From RYN-230 sp963720645 (GTDB taxonomy: Bacteria > Actinomycetota > Actinomycetes > Streptosporangiales > Streptosporangiaceae): a stretch of 64,000 bases of DNA. Below, piece by piece: positions 1-9,066 of this stretch. The DNA is taken from contig CAVRFX010000012.1 of assembly GCA_963720645.1 (NCBI GenBank), positions 62,001 through 126,000 of the forward strand, in the 5' to 3' direction. The position numbers and the translations under genes were made by a program. Below the pieces are notes generated by a model. It saw nothing but the letters and a program-made list of their open reading frames with translations. It was not told the origin of the DNA and searched no databases. Position 1 is the stretch's first letter. Each line of letters opens with the position of its first letter.

Positions 1-864
1 CGGCGGCTGGGCATCGAGCACCTCTTCCACCAGGTAGCCGGTGATGGAGCTGTCCTCGGCCGCGAATTCCTTGACGAATTGCGCCGGGTCGGGATGCCCC
101 TCCAGCGAGATCGCGGCCAGGCGCAGGCCCGCCGCCCAGCCCTCGGCCCGCCGGGTCAGCGCCTGCACGGCCGAATCCGGCAGGCAAACGTCGTGCTGGG
201 CCAGCAGCAGCGTGGTCTCGGCCACGCTGAAGGCCAGCTGCCCGGCCCGGATCTCGGCGAGCTCACCGGCCGCCCGGTAGCGGTGCAGCGGCAGGAGGGG
301 ATCCATCCGTGACCCGGCGATCAGGCGCAGGCCCGGCGCGGCATTTCTCAGGACGTAGGCCAGGCCGTCCAGCGCGGCCGGCGCGGTCAGCAGGTGGAGG
401 TCGTCCAGGACCAGGACCACCGGCGGGTCCTGCCCGGCCAGCTCGGACGCGAGCCGCAGCAGGAAACCATGGCCGGCCTCGGTGTCCATCGTCCCGCTGG
501 CCATGGCGGGGGTGAGAGGGGTGACCGCGACACCGGCCGCCCGCAGGGCGGCCGTCACGTAGGACCAGAACACCCCGGGCCGGTTGTCATACTCGTCCAC
601 CGTCATCCAGGCGCACGGCCCCGCGCCGGCCCGGGTGGAGGCCCACAGCGCGATCGACATCGTCTTGCCCGCCCCGGGCGGGCCGGTCACCGTGATCAGC
701 GGGACGCGGGCGCTCTCGGCCATGAGGGCCGCGATCCGCGGGCGGGGCACCGCCCAGCCCGGCAGGCCCGGTGCGGTGATCTTGGACAGGAGGACGGGAT
801 CGCCCGCATCGGCCGGGGGCTCGCCGGCGCCGGTCCCGGTGTGCGCGCCCGGACTGGTGACCAT
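1..864 (-). CDS. LuxR/MalT-like (LAL) ATPase regulator, C-terminus outside the window
   Basis: N-terminal 288 residues of a large regulator whose 3' end lies beyond base 1. A Walker A motif GPPGAGKT is at residues 61-68 and a Walker B LVLDD at about 151-155, followed by the MalT-like segment with RRAEGWAAGLRLAA. In this family the signalling NTPase is followed by TPR-like repeats and a C-terminal LuxR helix-turn-helix, which are not visible here. The ATG at 864 was chosen because AGGTGG lies just upstream and the ATPase domain begins after a short Pro/Ala-rich leader. It is divergent from the small gene at 1106 and is a candidate regulator of the sulfate/stress cluster to the right (inference). 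Confidence 0.88.
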   Translation of the reverse strand, partial: MVTSPGAHTGTGAGEPPADAGDPVLLSKITAPGLPGWAVPRPRIAALMAESARVPLITVTGPPGAGKTMSIALWASTRAGAGPCAWMTVDEYDNRPGVFWSYVTAALRAAGVAVTPLTPAMASGTMDTEAGHGFLLRLASELAGQDPPVVLVLDDLHLLTAPAALDGLAYVLRNAAPGLRLIAGSRMDPLLPLHRYRAAGELAEIRAGQLAFSVAETTLLLAQHDVCLPDSAVQALTRRAEGWAAGLRLAAISLEGHPDPAQFVKEFAAEDSSITGYLVEEVLDAQPP

Positions 865-980
865 CGGCTCCACCTCTTCCTGGCGGGGAAGGCCCCCCCT
901 TGGCCGCCAGCCACGTCCCCCGGACTGCGCCCGGCCGGGAGGCGGTGGCTCATCAGCTCCAGACACTTCGCGCTATCCGG

Positions 981-1020
981 GTGATTTGTCATCACCTCTA
1001 CCCCGATCTCACCAGGGTGA
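981..1020 (+). promoter_or_regulatory. Shared upstream motif, copy A
   Basis: Seen directly: GTGAT, CACC, four bases, CCCCGAT, seven bases, then GGGTG. The same order and spacing of blocks recurs at 9681-9717 upstream of the paralogous small gene at 9758. GTGATTTGTCATCAC at the left is itself a near palindrome. It may be an activator site, possibly for the adjacent LuxR-type regulator (inference). Confidence 0.4.
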
Positions 1021-1105
1021 CTCACCCGATTGGAGTGGGGCGCCGCCGCCCTGGACGCGGCAGGCTGGTACGCGGACCTGCCCGCACACGAACGGGGGAG
1101 CGACG

Positions 1106-1354
1106 TTGACACCCTCCTACTACGAGATCCGGGTAGTGGGTGTCCTCCCGCCCGAAGCCCTGCTGGACTTCGACCGGCTGACGGCGTCCGTCGAACCGGT
1201 GGAAACCGTCGTGCACGGGCCGCTGCCCGATGCAGCGGCCCTGCACGGCCTGCTTGCCCGGCTGGAGACCTTCGGCGCGCAGATCGTGGAGATACGCCGT
1301 CTGCACGACCGGGAGCCGGACGCCGGCGAGCACCCGGGATCCGCGGGCAGCTGA
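1106..1354 (+). CDS. Small hypothetical protein, paralogue of the 9758 protein
   Basis: An 82-residue protein starting at TTG 1106, with GGGGGAG five bases upstream. Function unknown. It aligns by eye with the 76-residue protein at 9758: both have a YxI strand near the N-terminus, a central ET.V segment, then GLL.R followed by an IV strand and a final L. This pattern suggests a small beta-alpha-beta domain of ACT-like size (inference). It is divergent from the LuxR-type regulator and precedes the sulfatase by 261 bp. The C-terminus is a polar Gly/Asp/Glu tail. No signal peptide or membrane segment is present. Confidence 0.7.
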   Translation: MTPSYYEIRVVGVLPPEALLDFDRLTASVEPVETVVHGPLPDAAALHGLLARLETFGAQIVEIRRLHDREPDAGEHPGSAGS

Positions 1355-1615
1355 ACGGCGGCCGGGCGGGCCCGCGCAGCCTCGCACCATCCCTTACGGG
1401 TGAGCCCGGAAGGCGCGGAAGATGCCACCGTCAACGTGGTCGACCCCCGGCAGAACCGGCTCCCGGAGGGCACCGAAGGGACTGAAGCGGCCTGGATCCC
1501 GCCCGCGAGCTGATGGCGGCCCTGGGACTGGGCCTTCCCGCCGGGCCCCCGGAATGGTCTAGCGCGACAGCCTCAGGACAGGCTGATCAGGAACCTCAGG
1601 AAAGGGAAGTGCACA

Positions 1616-3985
1616 GTGAGCGAGCCGTTCAAGGGAACCATCAACATCGATATCCGGGACTCGGTCCCGGACTGGTCCCCGTTCGAGCCGCCCCGGGCCC
1701 CGGACGGGGCACCGAACGTTGTGTACATCGTCCTGGATGACGTCGGCTTCTCGGCCATGTCCAGTTACGGCGGGCCGATCGAGACGCCGAACATCGACCG
1801 GATCGCGGCGGACGGGATCCGCTATACGCAGTGGCACACGACCGCGCTGTGCTCGCCGACCCGGTCCTGCCTGCTGACCGGCCGCAACCACACCCGCAAC
1901 TCGATGGCCTGCATCACCGAGGCCGCGGTCGGCTTCCCGAACGCCAGCGGGACCATCCCGCCCGAGAACGGCATGCTGTCGGAGATCCTGGCCGAGCGCG
2001 GCTGGAACACCTACATGGTCGGCAAGTGGCACCTGTGCCCGACCGTGGAGATGAACGTCGCGTCGACGCGGCGGAACTGGCCGTCGGGCCGGGGGTTCGA
2101 GCGCTGGTACGGCTTCCTGGGGGCCGAGACCAACCAGTGGTATCCGGACCTGGTCTACGACAACCACCCGGTGGACCAGCCCAAGTCACCGCAGGAGGGA
2201 TACCACCTCACCCCGGACATCACCGAGAAGGCCCTCGAGTTCATCAAGGACTCGAAGGTGATCGCGCCGGACAAGCCGTTCTTCCTGTACTACGCCCCGG
2301 GTGCCGCCCATGCGCCGCACCAGGTCCCGAAGGAATGGGCGGACAAGTTCAAAGGCCGGTTCGACATGGGCTACGAGGCCATGCGGGAGCAGACGCTGGC
2401 CCGGCAGAAGGAGATGGGCATCGTCCCGGCCAACACCGAGCTGCCGCCGGTCAACCCGATCGGCACGCCCGAGACCCGGAAGGGACCGGACGGCAAGCCG
2501 TTCCCGGTGCTGGACGTCACCCGGCCCTGGGACTCGCTGAGCGCTGAGGAGAAGCGCCTGTTCTGCCGGATGGCCGAGGTATACGCGGGTTTCCTGGCCC
2601 ACGCCGACCACTACATCGGGCAGCTGCTCGACTACCTGGAGGAATTCGGGCTCCGCGAGAACACCATGGTCATCCTGGTGTCGGACAACGGGGCGAGCGG
2701 GGAGGGCGGACCGAACGGGTCACTGAACGAGAACAAGTTCATCAACGGCGTCCCGGATGACATGGCGACGAACCTGGCGATGATCGACGAGCTCGGCGGG
2801 ACCAAGACCTACAACCACTATCCCAACGGCTGGGCGATGGCCTTCAACACGCCGTTCAAGATGTGGAAGCGGTACGAGTTCAACGGCGGCACCGCGGACC
2901 CGTGCATCATCTCCTGGCCGTCTGCGGCAGCCGGTGGCCAGGCGGGCAAGGGTGAGCTGCGGCACCAGTACCACCACGCCATCGACATCGTGCCGACCAT
3001 CCTGGAGGCCCTCGGGGTCGACCTTCCCAGCACCATCAAGGGCCACGTGCAGACCCCGTTCGACGGGGTGAGCATGCGCTACAGCGTTGACATGCCCTCG
3101 GCGCCGTCGGCCCGCCCGACCCAGTTCTACTCGATGCTCGGCTCGCGCGGGATCTGGCATGACGGCTGGAAGGCCGTCACCACGCACCCCACGGTCAGCG
3201 GCTGGAGCCACTTCAACGACGACACCTGGGAGCTCTACCACACCGACACCGACCGTTCCGAAATCCACGATCTGGCCGCCGAGCACCCGGACAAGCTCAG
3301 GGAGCTGATCAACCTGTGGTTCGCGGAGGCTGGCGCGAACGGCGCGTTCCCGCTGGATGACCGGTCCCCGCTGGAGATCATCAGCACGCCCCGGCCCACG
3401 CTGGCCTCGCCCCGCAACCGTTACGCCTATTTCCCCGACACCGCGGAGGTGCCGGAAACCCAGGCCGTCAACATCCGGAACCGGTCGTTCTCGATCGGTG
3501 CCCTGGTGGACATCCCCGAGGCGGAAGCGCAGGGCGTGCTGTTCGCCCAGGGCGCGCGGTTCGGCGGCCACGCCCTGTACGTGAAGGACAACCGGCTGCA
3601 CTACGTCAACAACTTCGTGGGCCTCGTGGAACAGAAGATCGACGGGGACCGGGACGTCCCGACCGGCGAGAACCTCATCCTGTCGGCTTCCTTCGAGAAG
3701 GACGGCGAGGACGCGCCCGGGGTAGCCACCGGGATCCTGTCCCTGTACCACGGGGACAAGAAGGTCGGCGAGGGCCGGATCAAGACCCAGCCGGGAACGT
3801 TCTCTCTCGCGGGCGAGGGCCTGTGCGTCGGCCGCGACAGCGGCGAGCCGGTGACCGCCGACTACCCGGGCCCGCACCCGCACCGGTTCACCGGCGGCAC
3901 GATCAAGCGGGTCGCGGTCGACGTCAGCGGCGAACCCTACGTGGACCTCGAGCGTGAGGCCCAGGGCATGCTGGCGCGCGAGTAG
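1616..3985 (+). CDS. Formylglycine-dependent arylsulfatase
   Basis: A 789-residue sulfatase of the alkaline-phosphatase superfamily that hydrolyses sulfate esters. The metal-binding VLDDVGF is at about residues 39-45. The maturation motif C-S-P-T-R is at residues 79-83, followed by the conserved LTGR. VGKWH is near 140 and a second metal site SDNGASGEGG near 356. The Cys (not Ser) at position 79 fits the radical-SAM maturase encoded immediately downstream. No signal peptide is seen, so it is probably cytoplasmic. The C-terminal ~180 residues form an extra beta-rich domain common in large bacterial sulfatases. GTG 1616 is preceded by AGGAAAGGGA. With the maturase (11 bp to a possible ATC start) it forms an operon. 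Confidence 0.93.
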   Translation: MSEPFKGTINIDIRDSVPDWSPFEPPRAPDGAPNVVYIVLDDVGFSAMSSYGGPIETPNIDRIAADGIRYTQWHTTALCSPTRSCLLTGRNHTRNSMACITEAAVGFPNASGTIPPENGMLSEILAERGWNTYMVGKWHLCPTVEMNVASTRRNWPSGRGFERWYGFLGAETNQWYPDLVYDNHPVDQPKSPQEGYHLTPDITEKALEFIKDSKVIAPDKPFFLYYAPGAAHAPHQVPKEWADKFKGRFDMGYEAMREQTLARQKEMGIVPANTELPPVNPIGTPETRKGPDGKPFPVLDVTRPWDSLSAEEKRLFCRMAEVYAGFLAHADHYIGQLLDYLEEFGLRENTMVILVSDNGASGEGGPNGSLNENKFINGVPDDMATNLAMIDELGGTKTYNHYPNGWAMAFNTPFKMWKRYEFNGGTADPCIISWPSAAAGGQAGKGELRHQYHHAIDIVPTILEALGVDLPSTIKGHVQTPFDGVSMRYSVDMPSAPSARPTQFYSMLGSRGIWHDGWKAVTTHPTVSGWSHFNDDTWELYHTDTDRSEIHDLAAEHPDKLRELINLWFAEAGANGAFPLDDRSPLEIISTPRPTLASPRNRYAYFPDTAEVPETQAVNIRNRSFSIGALVDIPEAEAQGVLFAQGARFGGHALYVKDNRLHYVNNFVGLVEQKIDGDRDVPTGENLILSASFEKDGEDAPGVATGILSLYHGDKKVGEGRIKTQPGTFSLAGEGLCVGRDSGEPVTADYPGPHPHRFTGGTIKRVAVDVSGEPYVDLEREAQGMLARE

Positions 3986-3999
3986 GGGAGACCGCGATC
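3985..3999 (+). promoter_or_regulatory. Ribosome-binding site with possible ATC start for the maturase
   Basis: GGGGAG at 3985-3990 overlaps the sulfatase stop codon and sits six bases before ATC at 3997, which is exactly in frame (21 codons) with the maturase frame. The ATC would give a leader beginning I/M-T-D-Q-A-A. The first canonical start in frame (GTG 4060) has only a weak CGGAG nine bases upstream. Either the gene uses a rare ATC start or GTG 4060 is real; the sequence cannot decide. Confidence 0.35.
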
Positions 4000-4059
4000 A
4001 CCGATCAGGCCGCCCCCACCCAGGCCGCCTCCACCCAGGCCGGCACGGAGCGCCCGCAC

Positions 4060-5403
4060 GTGCTGACGGTGCCGGGCGCTCCGCTGGCGTTCCATGTGAT
4101 GGCCAAGCCCACGGGGGCGGTGTGCAACCTGGATTGTGAGTACTGCTTCTTCTTGTCCAAGGAGATGCTGTACCCGGGGTCGCGGTTCCGGATGGCCGCC
4201 GATCTGCAGGAGACGTATATCCGGCAGCTGCTGGAGGCGCACGCCCGGGTGCCGGAGGTGGTGGTGGCGTGGCAGGGCGGGGAGCCGACGATGATGGGCC
4301 TGGATTTCTTCCGCCGCGCCATCGACCTGGAACGGAAATACGCCCGGCCCGGGCAGAAGATCCTGAACACGATCCAGACCAACGGCACCCTGCTGGATGA
4401 CGAGTGGGGCCAGTTCCTGAAGGAGAACGGGTTCCTGGCCGGCATCTCGATTGATGGGCCGGCGGGGATGCATGACGCGTACCGGGTGGATAAGGGCGGC
4501 AAGCCGACCTTCGGCCGGGTGATGCGCGGCCTGGACGTGCTGAAGCGGCACGGCGTGGACTGGAACGTGCTGACCACCATCCACGCCGTCAACGGCGGTC
4601 ACGGCCGCGAGGTGTACACGTTCTTGCGGGATGAGCTGGGCGCGGGGTTCATCCAGTTCATCCCGATCATCGAGCGGGCCACCGAGCAGACCCTGCCGGT
4701 CGCCGACGCCGGCTGGGGTCACGGCGTCAAAGGCAGGCCCCTGTACACCCAGGACGGCGACCTGGTCACGCACCGCTCGGTCGGCCCGGCCCAGTACGGG
4801 CGGTTCCTGATCGAGGTGTTCGAGGAGTGGGTCCGCCGCGACATCGGCGCCGTGTACGTGCAGATGTTCGACACCGCGCTGGCGAACTTCTATGGCGAGG
4901 GCGGCGGGATGTGCGTGCACGCGGAGACCTGCGGCACCCAGTTGGCGCTGGAGCACACCGGTGACCTGTATTCCTGCGACCACTACGTCGAGCCTGGGTA
5001 CCTGCTGGGCAACATCGGCGACCGGCACATGCTGGAGCTGGTGGCGTCACCGCAGCAGCGCAAGTTCGGGCAGGACAAACGCGACACGCTGACCCGGTAC
5101 TGCCGCGACTGCGATGTCCGGTTCGCCTGCCAGGGCGGCTGCCCCAAGGACCGCTTCGCCACCTCACCCTACGGCGAGCCCGGCCAGCACTACCTGTGCC
5201 CTAGTTACAAGGACTTCTTCCACCACGTCACCGGGCCCATGCAGGCCATGTCCGCGCTGCTCCGGGAAGGCCGGGCCCCCGCCGAGCTGATGGTCAGCTA
5301 CGCGAAACAAGACTCCCGGCGTGGCCGCAACGACCCGTGTCCCTGCGGCAGCGGCCGCAAATGGAAACACTGCCACGGCGCCAGGCCGGCCCCGGCGGGC
5401 TAG
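4060..5403 (+). CDS. Radical-SAM anaerobic sulfatase-maturating enzyme with SEC-C tail
   Basis: 447 residues from GTG 4060 (468 if the ATC at 3997 is used). The radical-SAM cysteine motif CNLDCEYC places Cys at residues 22, 26 and 29. QGGEPTMMG and the later Cys-rich SPASM region (CGTQ, CDHY, CRDCDVRFACQGGCPK) bind auxiliary FeS clusters. These enzymes oxidise the active-site Cys or Ser of a sulfatase to formylglycine. The last 28 residues carry a SEC-C zinc motif (NDPCPCGSGRKWKHC), as in many actinobacterial members. It is translationally close behind the sulfatase and overlaps the convergent membrane gene by 4 bp at the stops. Confidence 0.93.
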   Translation: MLTVPGAPLAFHVMAKPTGAVCNLDCEYCFFLSKEMLYPGSRFRMAADLQETYIRQLLEAHARVPEVVVAWQGGEPTMMGLDFFRRAIDLERKYARPGQKILNTIQTNGTLLDDEWGQFLKENGFLAGISIDGPAGMHDAYRVDKGGKPTFGRVMRGLDVLKRHGVDWNVLTTIHAVNGGHGREVYTFLRDELGAGFIQFIPIIERATEQTLPVADAGWGHGVKGRPLYTQDGDLVTHRSVGPAQYGRFLIEVFEEWVRRDIGAVYVQMFDTALANFYGEGGGMCVHAETCGTQLALEHTGDLYSCDHYVEPGYLLGNIGDRHMLELVASPQQRKFGQDKRDTLTRYCRDCDVRFACQGGCPKDRFATSPYGEPGQHYLCPSYKDFFHHVTGPMQAMSALLREGRAPAELMVSYAKQDSRRGRNDPCPCGSGRKWKHCHGARPAPAG

Positions 5404-6071
5404 GGCTGGCGTTCCAGCTTCCGGCCCGCGACCAGGACATCCACGCTGAGGGCCAGGATCCAGGCCGGGAACAGCAGCTCCACCCAGGCGGAGATACCGA
5501 CGCCGACCAGCAGCAGCAGCGCGGTGACCAGCCCGGCCACGGTGAGCCACCGGGACACGATCGCGGTCCGCCGCGCGATGGTCACGGTGGTCAGCGTGAA
5601 CACAGCCGCCATCCGCATCGCGTAGACGTTCAGCAGCAGCGAGGTGACGTTACGGCCGAGCGCCAGGGTGCCCGCGCCCGGCGGGCGGGACGACACGCCG
5701 GCGATGAGCCCGCCGCCGACCGCCGCGGCCACGAACATCATGGCCACGAACAGCAGCCCGCTGCCCAGGAACACCGTCGCGAAGAAACGGTCCTCACGGT
5801 CACCGATCCGGTCCCGGAGCACCCCGATGAACCACAGGAACGCGATCCCGGCGAACGGGACCAGGTTCAGCGCGACCGCCACCGCCGTCCGGCGCCGCGA
5901 GTCGGTGAGCCACACGCCGGGAACCTCGGGATGAGCCGGCACCGAGATCTTGAGCAGCACCAGCGCCAGGATCAGCAGCACGGAAAACAGGATCCCGGCG
6001 ACCGCAGCCGCCCGCGGGGTCCTCAGCGGGCTCCCGGCCCGCAGCACATCCTGGCCTGCTGTTTCCGCCAC
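5400..6071 (-). CDS. Hypothetical integral membrane protein (4-5 TM)
   Basis: 223 residues from GTG 6071. Hydrophobic segments are visible around VAGILFSVLLILALVLL, ALNLVPFAGIAFLWFIGVL, LGSGLLFVAMMFVAAAVGGG and two C-terminal stretches, with a DRIGDREDRFFATVFLGSG loop after helix 2. No recognised catalytic motif. Similar proteins in actinobacteria are annotated only as hypothetical membrane proteins. It is convergent with the sulfatase maturase and divergent from the SulP permease (142 bp). A much longer open frame continues upstream on this strand to 7607, but that part is the shadow of the permease gene. Confidence 0.75.
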   Translation of the reverse strand: MAETAGQDVLRAGSPLRTPRAAAVAGILFSVLLILALVLLKISVPAHPEVPGVWLTDSRRRTAVAVALNLVPFAGIAFLWFIGVLRDRIGDREDRFFATVFLGSGLLFVAMMFVAAAVGGGLIAGVSSRPPGAGTLALGRNVTSLLLNVYAMRMAAVFTLTTVTIARRTAIVSRWLTVAGLVTALLLLVGVGISAWVELLFPAWILALSVDVLVAGRKLERQP

Positions 6072-6213
6072 GGCTGAACAGTAAGCGGCGGCCGGCAGGC
6101 CGCCACCACCCGGCGCGGGTGAGCCGGGGACGGCCGCCAGCACGGGATCATCGAGGGCATTCCGGGCCGGCCTTCCCCTGACCTGGCCCCCCGGTGCGGC
6201 GGGAGGACGGCAC

Positions 6214-7920
6214 GTGCGGAACCCGGTTCGCCCGTCCCTGGCCGCCACCGGCCGCTGGCTGCGCACGATAGGCCCGGAGCGGGCGCACCTGCGCGCGGAC
6301 CTGGTGGCGGGGCTGCCCCGGGCGATCAGCAGCGTGCCGGACGGGATGGCCGCGGCGGTCCTGGCTGGCGTCAACCCGGTGCAGGGACTGTACGCGGGCT
6401 TCGCCGGGCCTATCGCGGGCGGGCTCAGCTCGCACACCCGGCTCATGGTCATCACCACCACGTCGGCGGCCGCGCTGGCCGCGGGCTCGGCCCTGCAGGG
6501 CGTGGCCCCGGCCCAGCGGCCCGGGGCCATCGCCCTGCTGGTGCTTCTCGCCGGCGCCGCCCTGGTCGCCGCGGGTGTCGTCCGCCTGGGCCGGTACACC
6601 CGGTTCGTCTCGTACTCCGTGATGATCGGCTTTCTCACCGGGATCTCGGTCAACATCGTGTGCGGCCAGATCTCCGACCTGACCGGTGCTCCGGCGAAGG
6701 GGCAATTCCCGTTAGCTAAAGCGGTCAACGTGCTCACCCATCCCGGCCGGATTAACCTGCCCTCGCTGCTCGCCGGGCTGGGTGCGCTAGCGATCCTGGC
6801 GCTGCTGGCGCGCACCCGCTTGGCCGTGGTGAGCTCACTGTTCGCCCTGGTGATCCCGACCGTCGTAGTCGCTCTCGCGGGCGCCGGGAGCGTCGCCCGG
6901 GTGGGAGACCAGGGCGACATCCCGCGGGGCATCCCCCTCCCGCATCTGCCCGACTTCCGGCTCTTCTCATTCAGCCTGGTCACTGGCGCCCTGGCGGTCG
7001 CGGCTATCGTCCTCGTCCAGGGGGCCGGCGTCGCCGAGGCCGCGCCGAACCCCGGCGACGCCCGGCCGAATCCGGACCAGGACATCATCGCCCAGGGGGC
7101 CGGCAACCTGGCCTCAGGGTTCTTCCGTGGCATCCCGGTGGGCGGCTCGGTCGGCCAGACCGCGCTCAACGTGTCAGTTGGCGCCCGGACCCGGTGGGCG
7201 GCGATCTGGTCGGGTGTCTGGCTGCTGGTCATCCTCGCGCTGTTCTCCGGCCTGGTGGCGAAGATCGCGGTGCCCACGCTCGGGGCGATCCTCATCTTCG
7301 CCGCCATCGGCTCGCTGCAGCTGGGGGAAGTCCGCAGCATCATGCGCACCGGGCGCAGCTCGCAGATCGCGGTCATCACGACGTTCGGCGCCACGCTGTT
7401 CCTGCCGGTCGCGGCCGCGGTCGGCATCGGGGTGGCGCTGTCGCTGCTGCTGCAGCTGAACCAGGAGGCGATGGACCTTGCCGTGGTGGAACTCGTCCCG
7501 CGTGATGACGGCCTCTTCGAGGAGCGCCCGCCGCCGGCGGTCCTGGCCAGCGGCCACGTGACCATCCTCGACGTGTACGGCAGCCTGATGTACGCCGGTT
7601 CCCGCACCTTGCAGGCTCACCTGCCTGATCCGGCCGGGGCGCGGTCGCCCGTGGTGGTGCTGCGGCTGCGCCGGCGCACCTCCCTGGGGGCGACCTTCGT
7701 CAAGGTGGTGGGCGACTACGCCGACCGCCTGGCGGAGGCCGACGGCCGTCTGTACCTGAGCGGCCTCGACCCGGGCCTGACCGACCGGCTCCGCCGGACC
7801 GGGCACCTCGACGGGCCGGTACGCGCGTTCGAGGCCACCCCGGTCGTGGGTGAATCGACCAGGGCGGCCTCTCACGACGCCGAGGCGTGGCTCGTCACGC
7901 GGCACGATGGCGGCGGATGA
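6214..7920 (+). CDS. SulP-family anion (sulfate) permease with STAS domain
   Basis: 568 residues from GTG 6214, with GGAGGAC upstream. The N-terminal signature DLVAGLPRAISSVPDGMA, the GLYAGFAGPIAGG region and ten or more hydrophobic segments match the SulP/SLC26 transport domain. A cytoplasmic STAS-like domain occupies roughly residues 440-550. SulP proteins import sulfate or related anions, including bicarbonate, so the substrate is not certain. The nearby sulfatase and maturase make sulfate likely. The sequence DARPNPDQDIIAQGAGNLASGFF matches the conserved region preceding the last helices. Confidence 0.9.
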   Translation: MRNPVRPSLAATGRWLRTIGPERAHLRADLVAGLPRAISSVPDGMAAAVLAGVNPVQGLYAGFAGPIAGGLSSHTRLMVITTTSAAALAAGSALQGVAPAQRPGAIALLVLLAGAALVAAGVVRLGRYTRFVSYSVMIGFLTGISVNIVCGQISDLTGAPAKGQFPLAKAVNVLTHPGRINLPSLLAGLGALAILALLARTRLAVVSSLFALVIPTVVVALAGAGSVARVGDQGDIPRGIPLPHLPDFRLFSFSLVTGALAVAAIVLVQGAGVAEAAPNPGDARPNPDQDIIAQGAGNLASGFFRGIPVGGSVGQTALNVSVGARTRWAAIWSGVWLLVILALFSGLVAKIAVPTLGAILIFAAIGSLQLGEVRSIMRTGRSSQIAVITTFGATLFLPVAAAVGIGVALSLLLQLNQEAMDLAVVELVPRDDGLFEERPPPAVLASGHVTILDVYGSLMYAGSRTLQAHLPDPAGARSPVVVLRLRRRTSLGATFVKVVGDYADRLAEADGRLYLSGLDPGLTDRLRRTGHLDGPVRAFEATPVVGESTRAASHDAEAWLVTRHDGGG

Positions 7921-8050
7921 GCCTGCGCCCGGCGGCGGCCTAGCGCCTGCGGGAAACGCGCCGGGCGGTACGACGGGACGTGCGCCGGGCTACTCTGCGG
8001 CCACCGAACATCTCTGCCTCCAGGTTCTCGTACGGATGGGGAAACTACGC

Positions 8051-8599
8051 TCAGCCTGCTGCGGCTGAGGTCTCCAGCGCGTGCAGTTCCGCGGCTTCCT
8101 CCGCGGTGACCAGCCCGAGCTCCACCAGGTCCAGCGGGCTGATGAAGCCGTCGCTGAGCCGGAACCCTCCCGCGCGGGCGATCGCATCGCGCAGCGGCAC
8201 CGCCCAGTGATGCTCCAGCAGGACAAGCGCGGCGGCGGAGCCGTTCGGGATGTCCTCGAGGATGTCCCAGCCCTCCTCCTCGGTGAACACGTGCACGCCC
8301 CCGTCGGCCGCGGCCTCTTCGGCTCCAGCGACCGCGCCGGCCTCCATGCCTTCCTCACCCTCGATGCCGAGGCCGATGAGGGCGCCGATCTTGGATCCGA
8401 GCTCGATCGCCTCGTCTTGAGTCAGGTTGCTGAGGTGCTCGACCTCGAGTTCGCCCGCCTCATCCTTGTAGACGGCCAGCGAGTCGATCACCCGGACCGT
8501 GTCGCTCTCGCGGAGCCGTTCTAGTTCGGCGATGATCTCGCCGTGGAAGTCGGGGTTGGCGAACCCCAACACGATGAGCTGTACCGGCCCGATGGCCAT
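8051..8599 (-). CDS. DUF6325/DUF1269-like protein
   Basis: 182 residues from ATG 8599, with AAAGAGG upstream. The opening MAIGPVQLIVLGF and the later SAAALVLLEHHWAVPLRDAI with a final region GFISPLDLVELG match small actinobacterial proteins annotated DUF6325 or DUF1269, whose function is unknown and which often cluster with stress proteins. It is acidic and soluble, with a Gly/Ala/Glu-rich middle region. It lies between the SulP gene (convergent) and a small membrane protein in the same direction. Confidence 0.75.
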   Translation of the reverse strand: MAIGPVQLIVLGFANPDFHGEIIAELERLRESDTVRVIDSLAVYKDEAGELEVEHLSNLTQDEAIELGSKIGALIGLGIEGEEGMEAGAVAGAEEAAADGGVHVFTEEEGWDILEDIPNGSAAALVLLEHHWAVPLRDAIARAGGFRLSDGFISPLDLVELGLVTAEEAAELHALETSAAAG

Positions 8600-8738
8600 C
8601 GCGACGCCTCTTTCCGCTGATCAGCTGGCTTTTATGGAGGGCTCGATGATGATCCCGCCCCCTGGGACTGAGCATCCTGCCTGGCCAGGGTGCGGCGCAT
8701 CACCCCGGGCGGGGGATACAGCGGGGCCGGCCGGGGGG

Positions 8739-8918
8739 CTACCGGCCGGGACGCCTGCTGGGCAGGATCGCGCCGATGAGCCACAGGATGGGGATGAAGA
8801 AACCGAACACGCCGAGGACCCAGTGGCCCTTGCGGAAGGTGACGATGGCCACCGTGAACAGCAGGGCCAGGTACAAGATGCCCAGCGTGGTGGTGAAGAA
8901 CCAGTCCAGTCCTGACAT
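8739..8918 (-). CDS. Small two-helix membrane protein
   Basis: 59 residues from ATG 8918; an in-frame TTG at 8933 would add five residues. Two hydrophobic helices (TTTLGILYLALLFTVAIV and HWVLGVFGFFIPILWLIGAIL) are joined by a short basic turn, and a basic tail RRPGR follows. The arrangement resembles the phospholipase-D N-terminal-like/superinfection-immunity membrane domain family, but the similarity is general. No clear ribosome-binding site is seen, so the start is uncertain. Confidence 0.6.
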   Translation of the reverse strand: MSGLDWFFTTTLGILYLALLFTVAIVTFRKGHWVLGVFGFFIPILWLIGAILPSRRPGR

Positions 8919-8981
8919 GGGTGCCACATCCAATCATTGATCTGACAAGTGACCGGGACCCCCCCTGTCACCACCGGGGAC

Positions 8982-9014
8982 GGCGCAGGCCCCCCTGCGT
9001 GAGGGGCCTGCGCC
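8982..9014 (-). terminator. Strong hairpin terminator after the DUF1269 gene
   Basis: A perfect 12-bp stem (8982-8993 with 9003-9014) around a 9-base loop, 53 bp beyond the stop codon of the minus-strand gene ending at 9067. There is no long T-tract, as is usual in high-GC actinobacteria. Confidence 0.7.
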
Positions 9015-9066
9015 GGGAACTGCGCCGCCGGGCCGGGCCGGGATTCCGGCCCGCAGCTAGGAGGGC

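Noticed and set aside
5400..7607. A 735-codon minus-strand frame
   Set aside because: Only the last 223 codons look like a protein; the rest is the shadow of the SulP gene.
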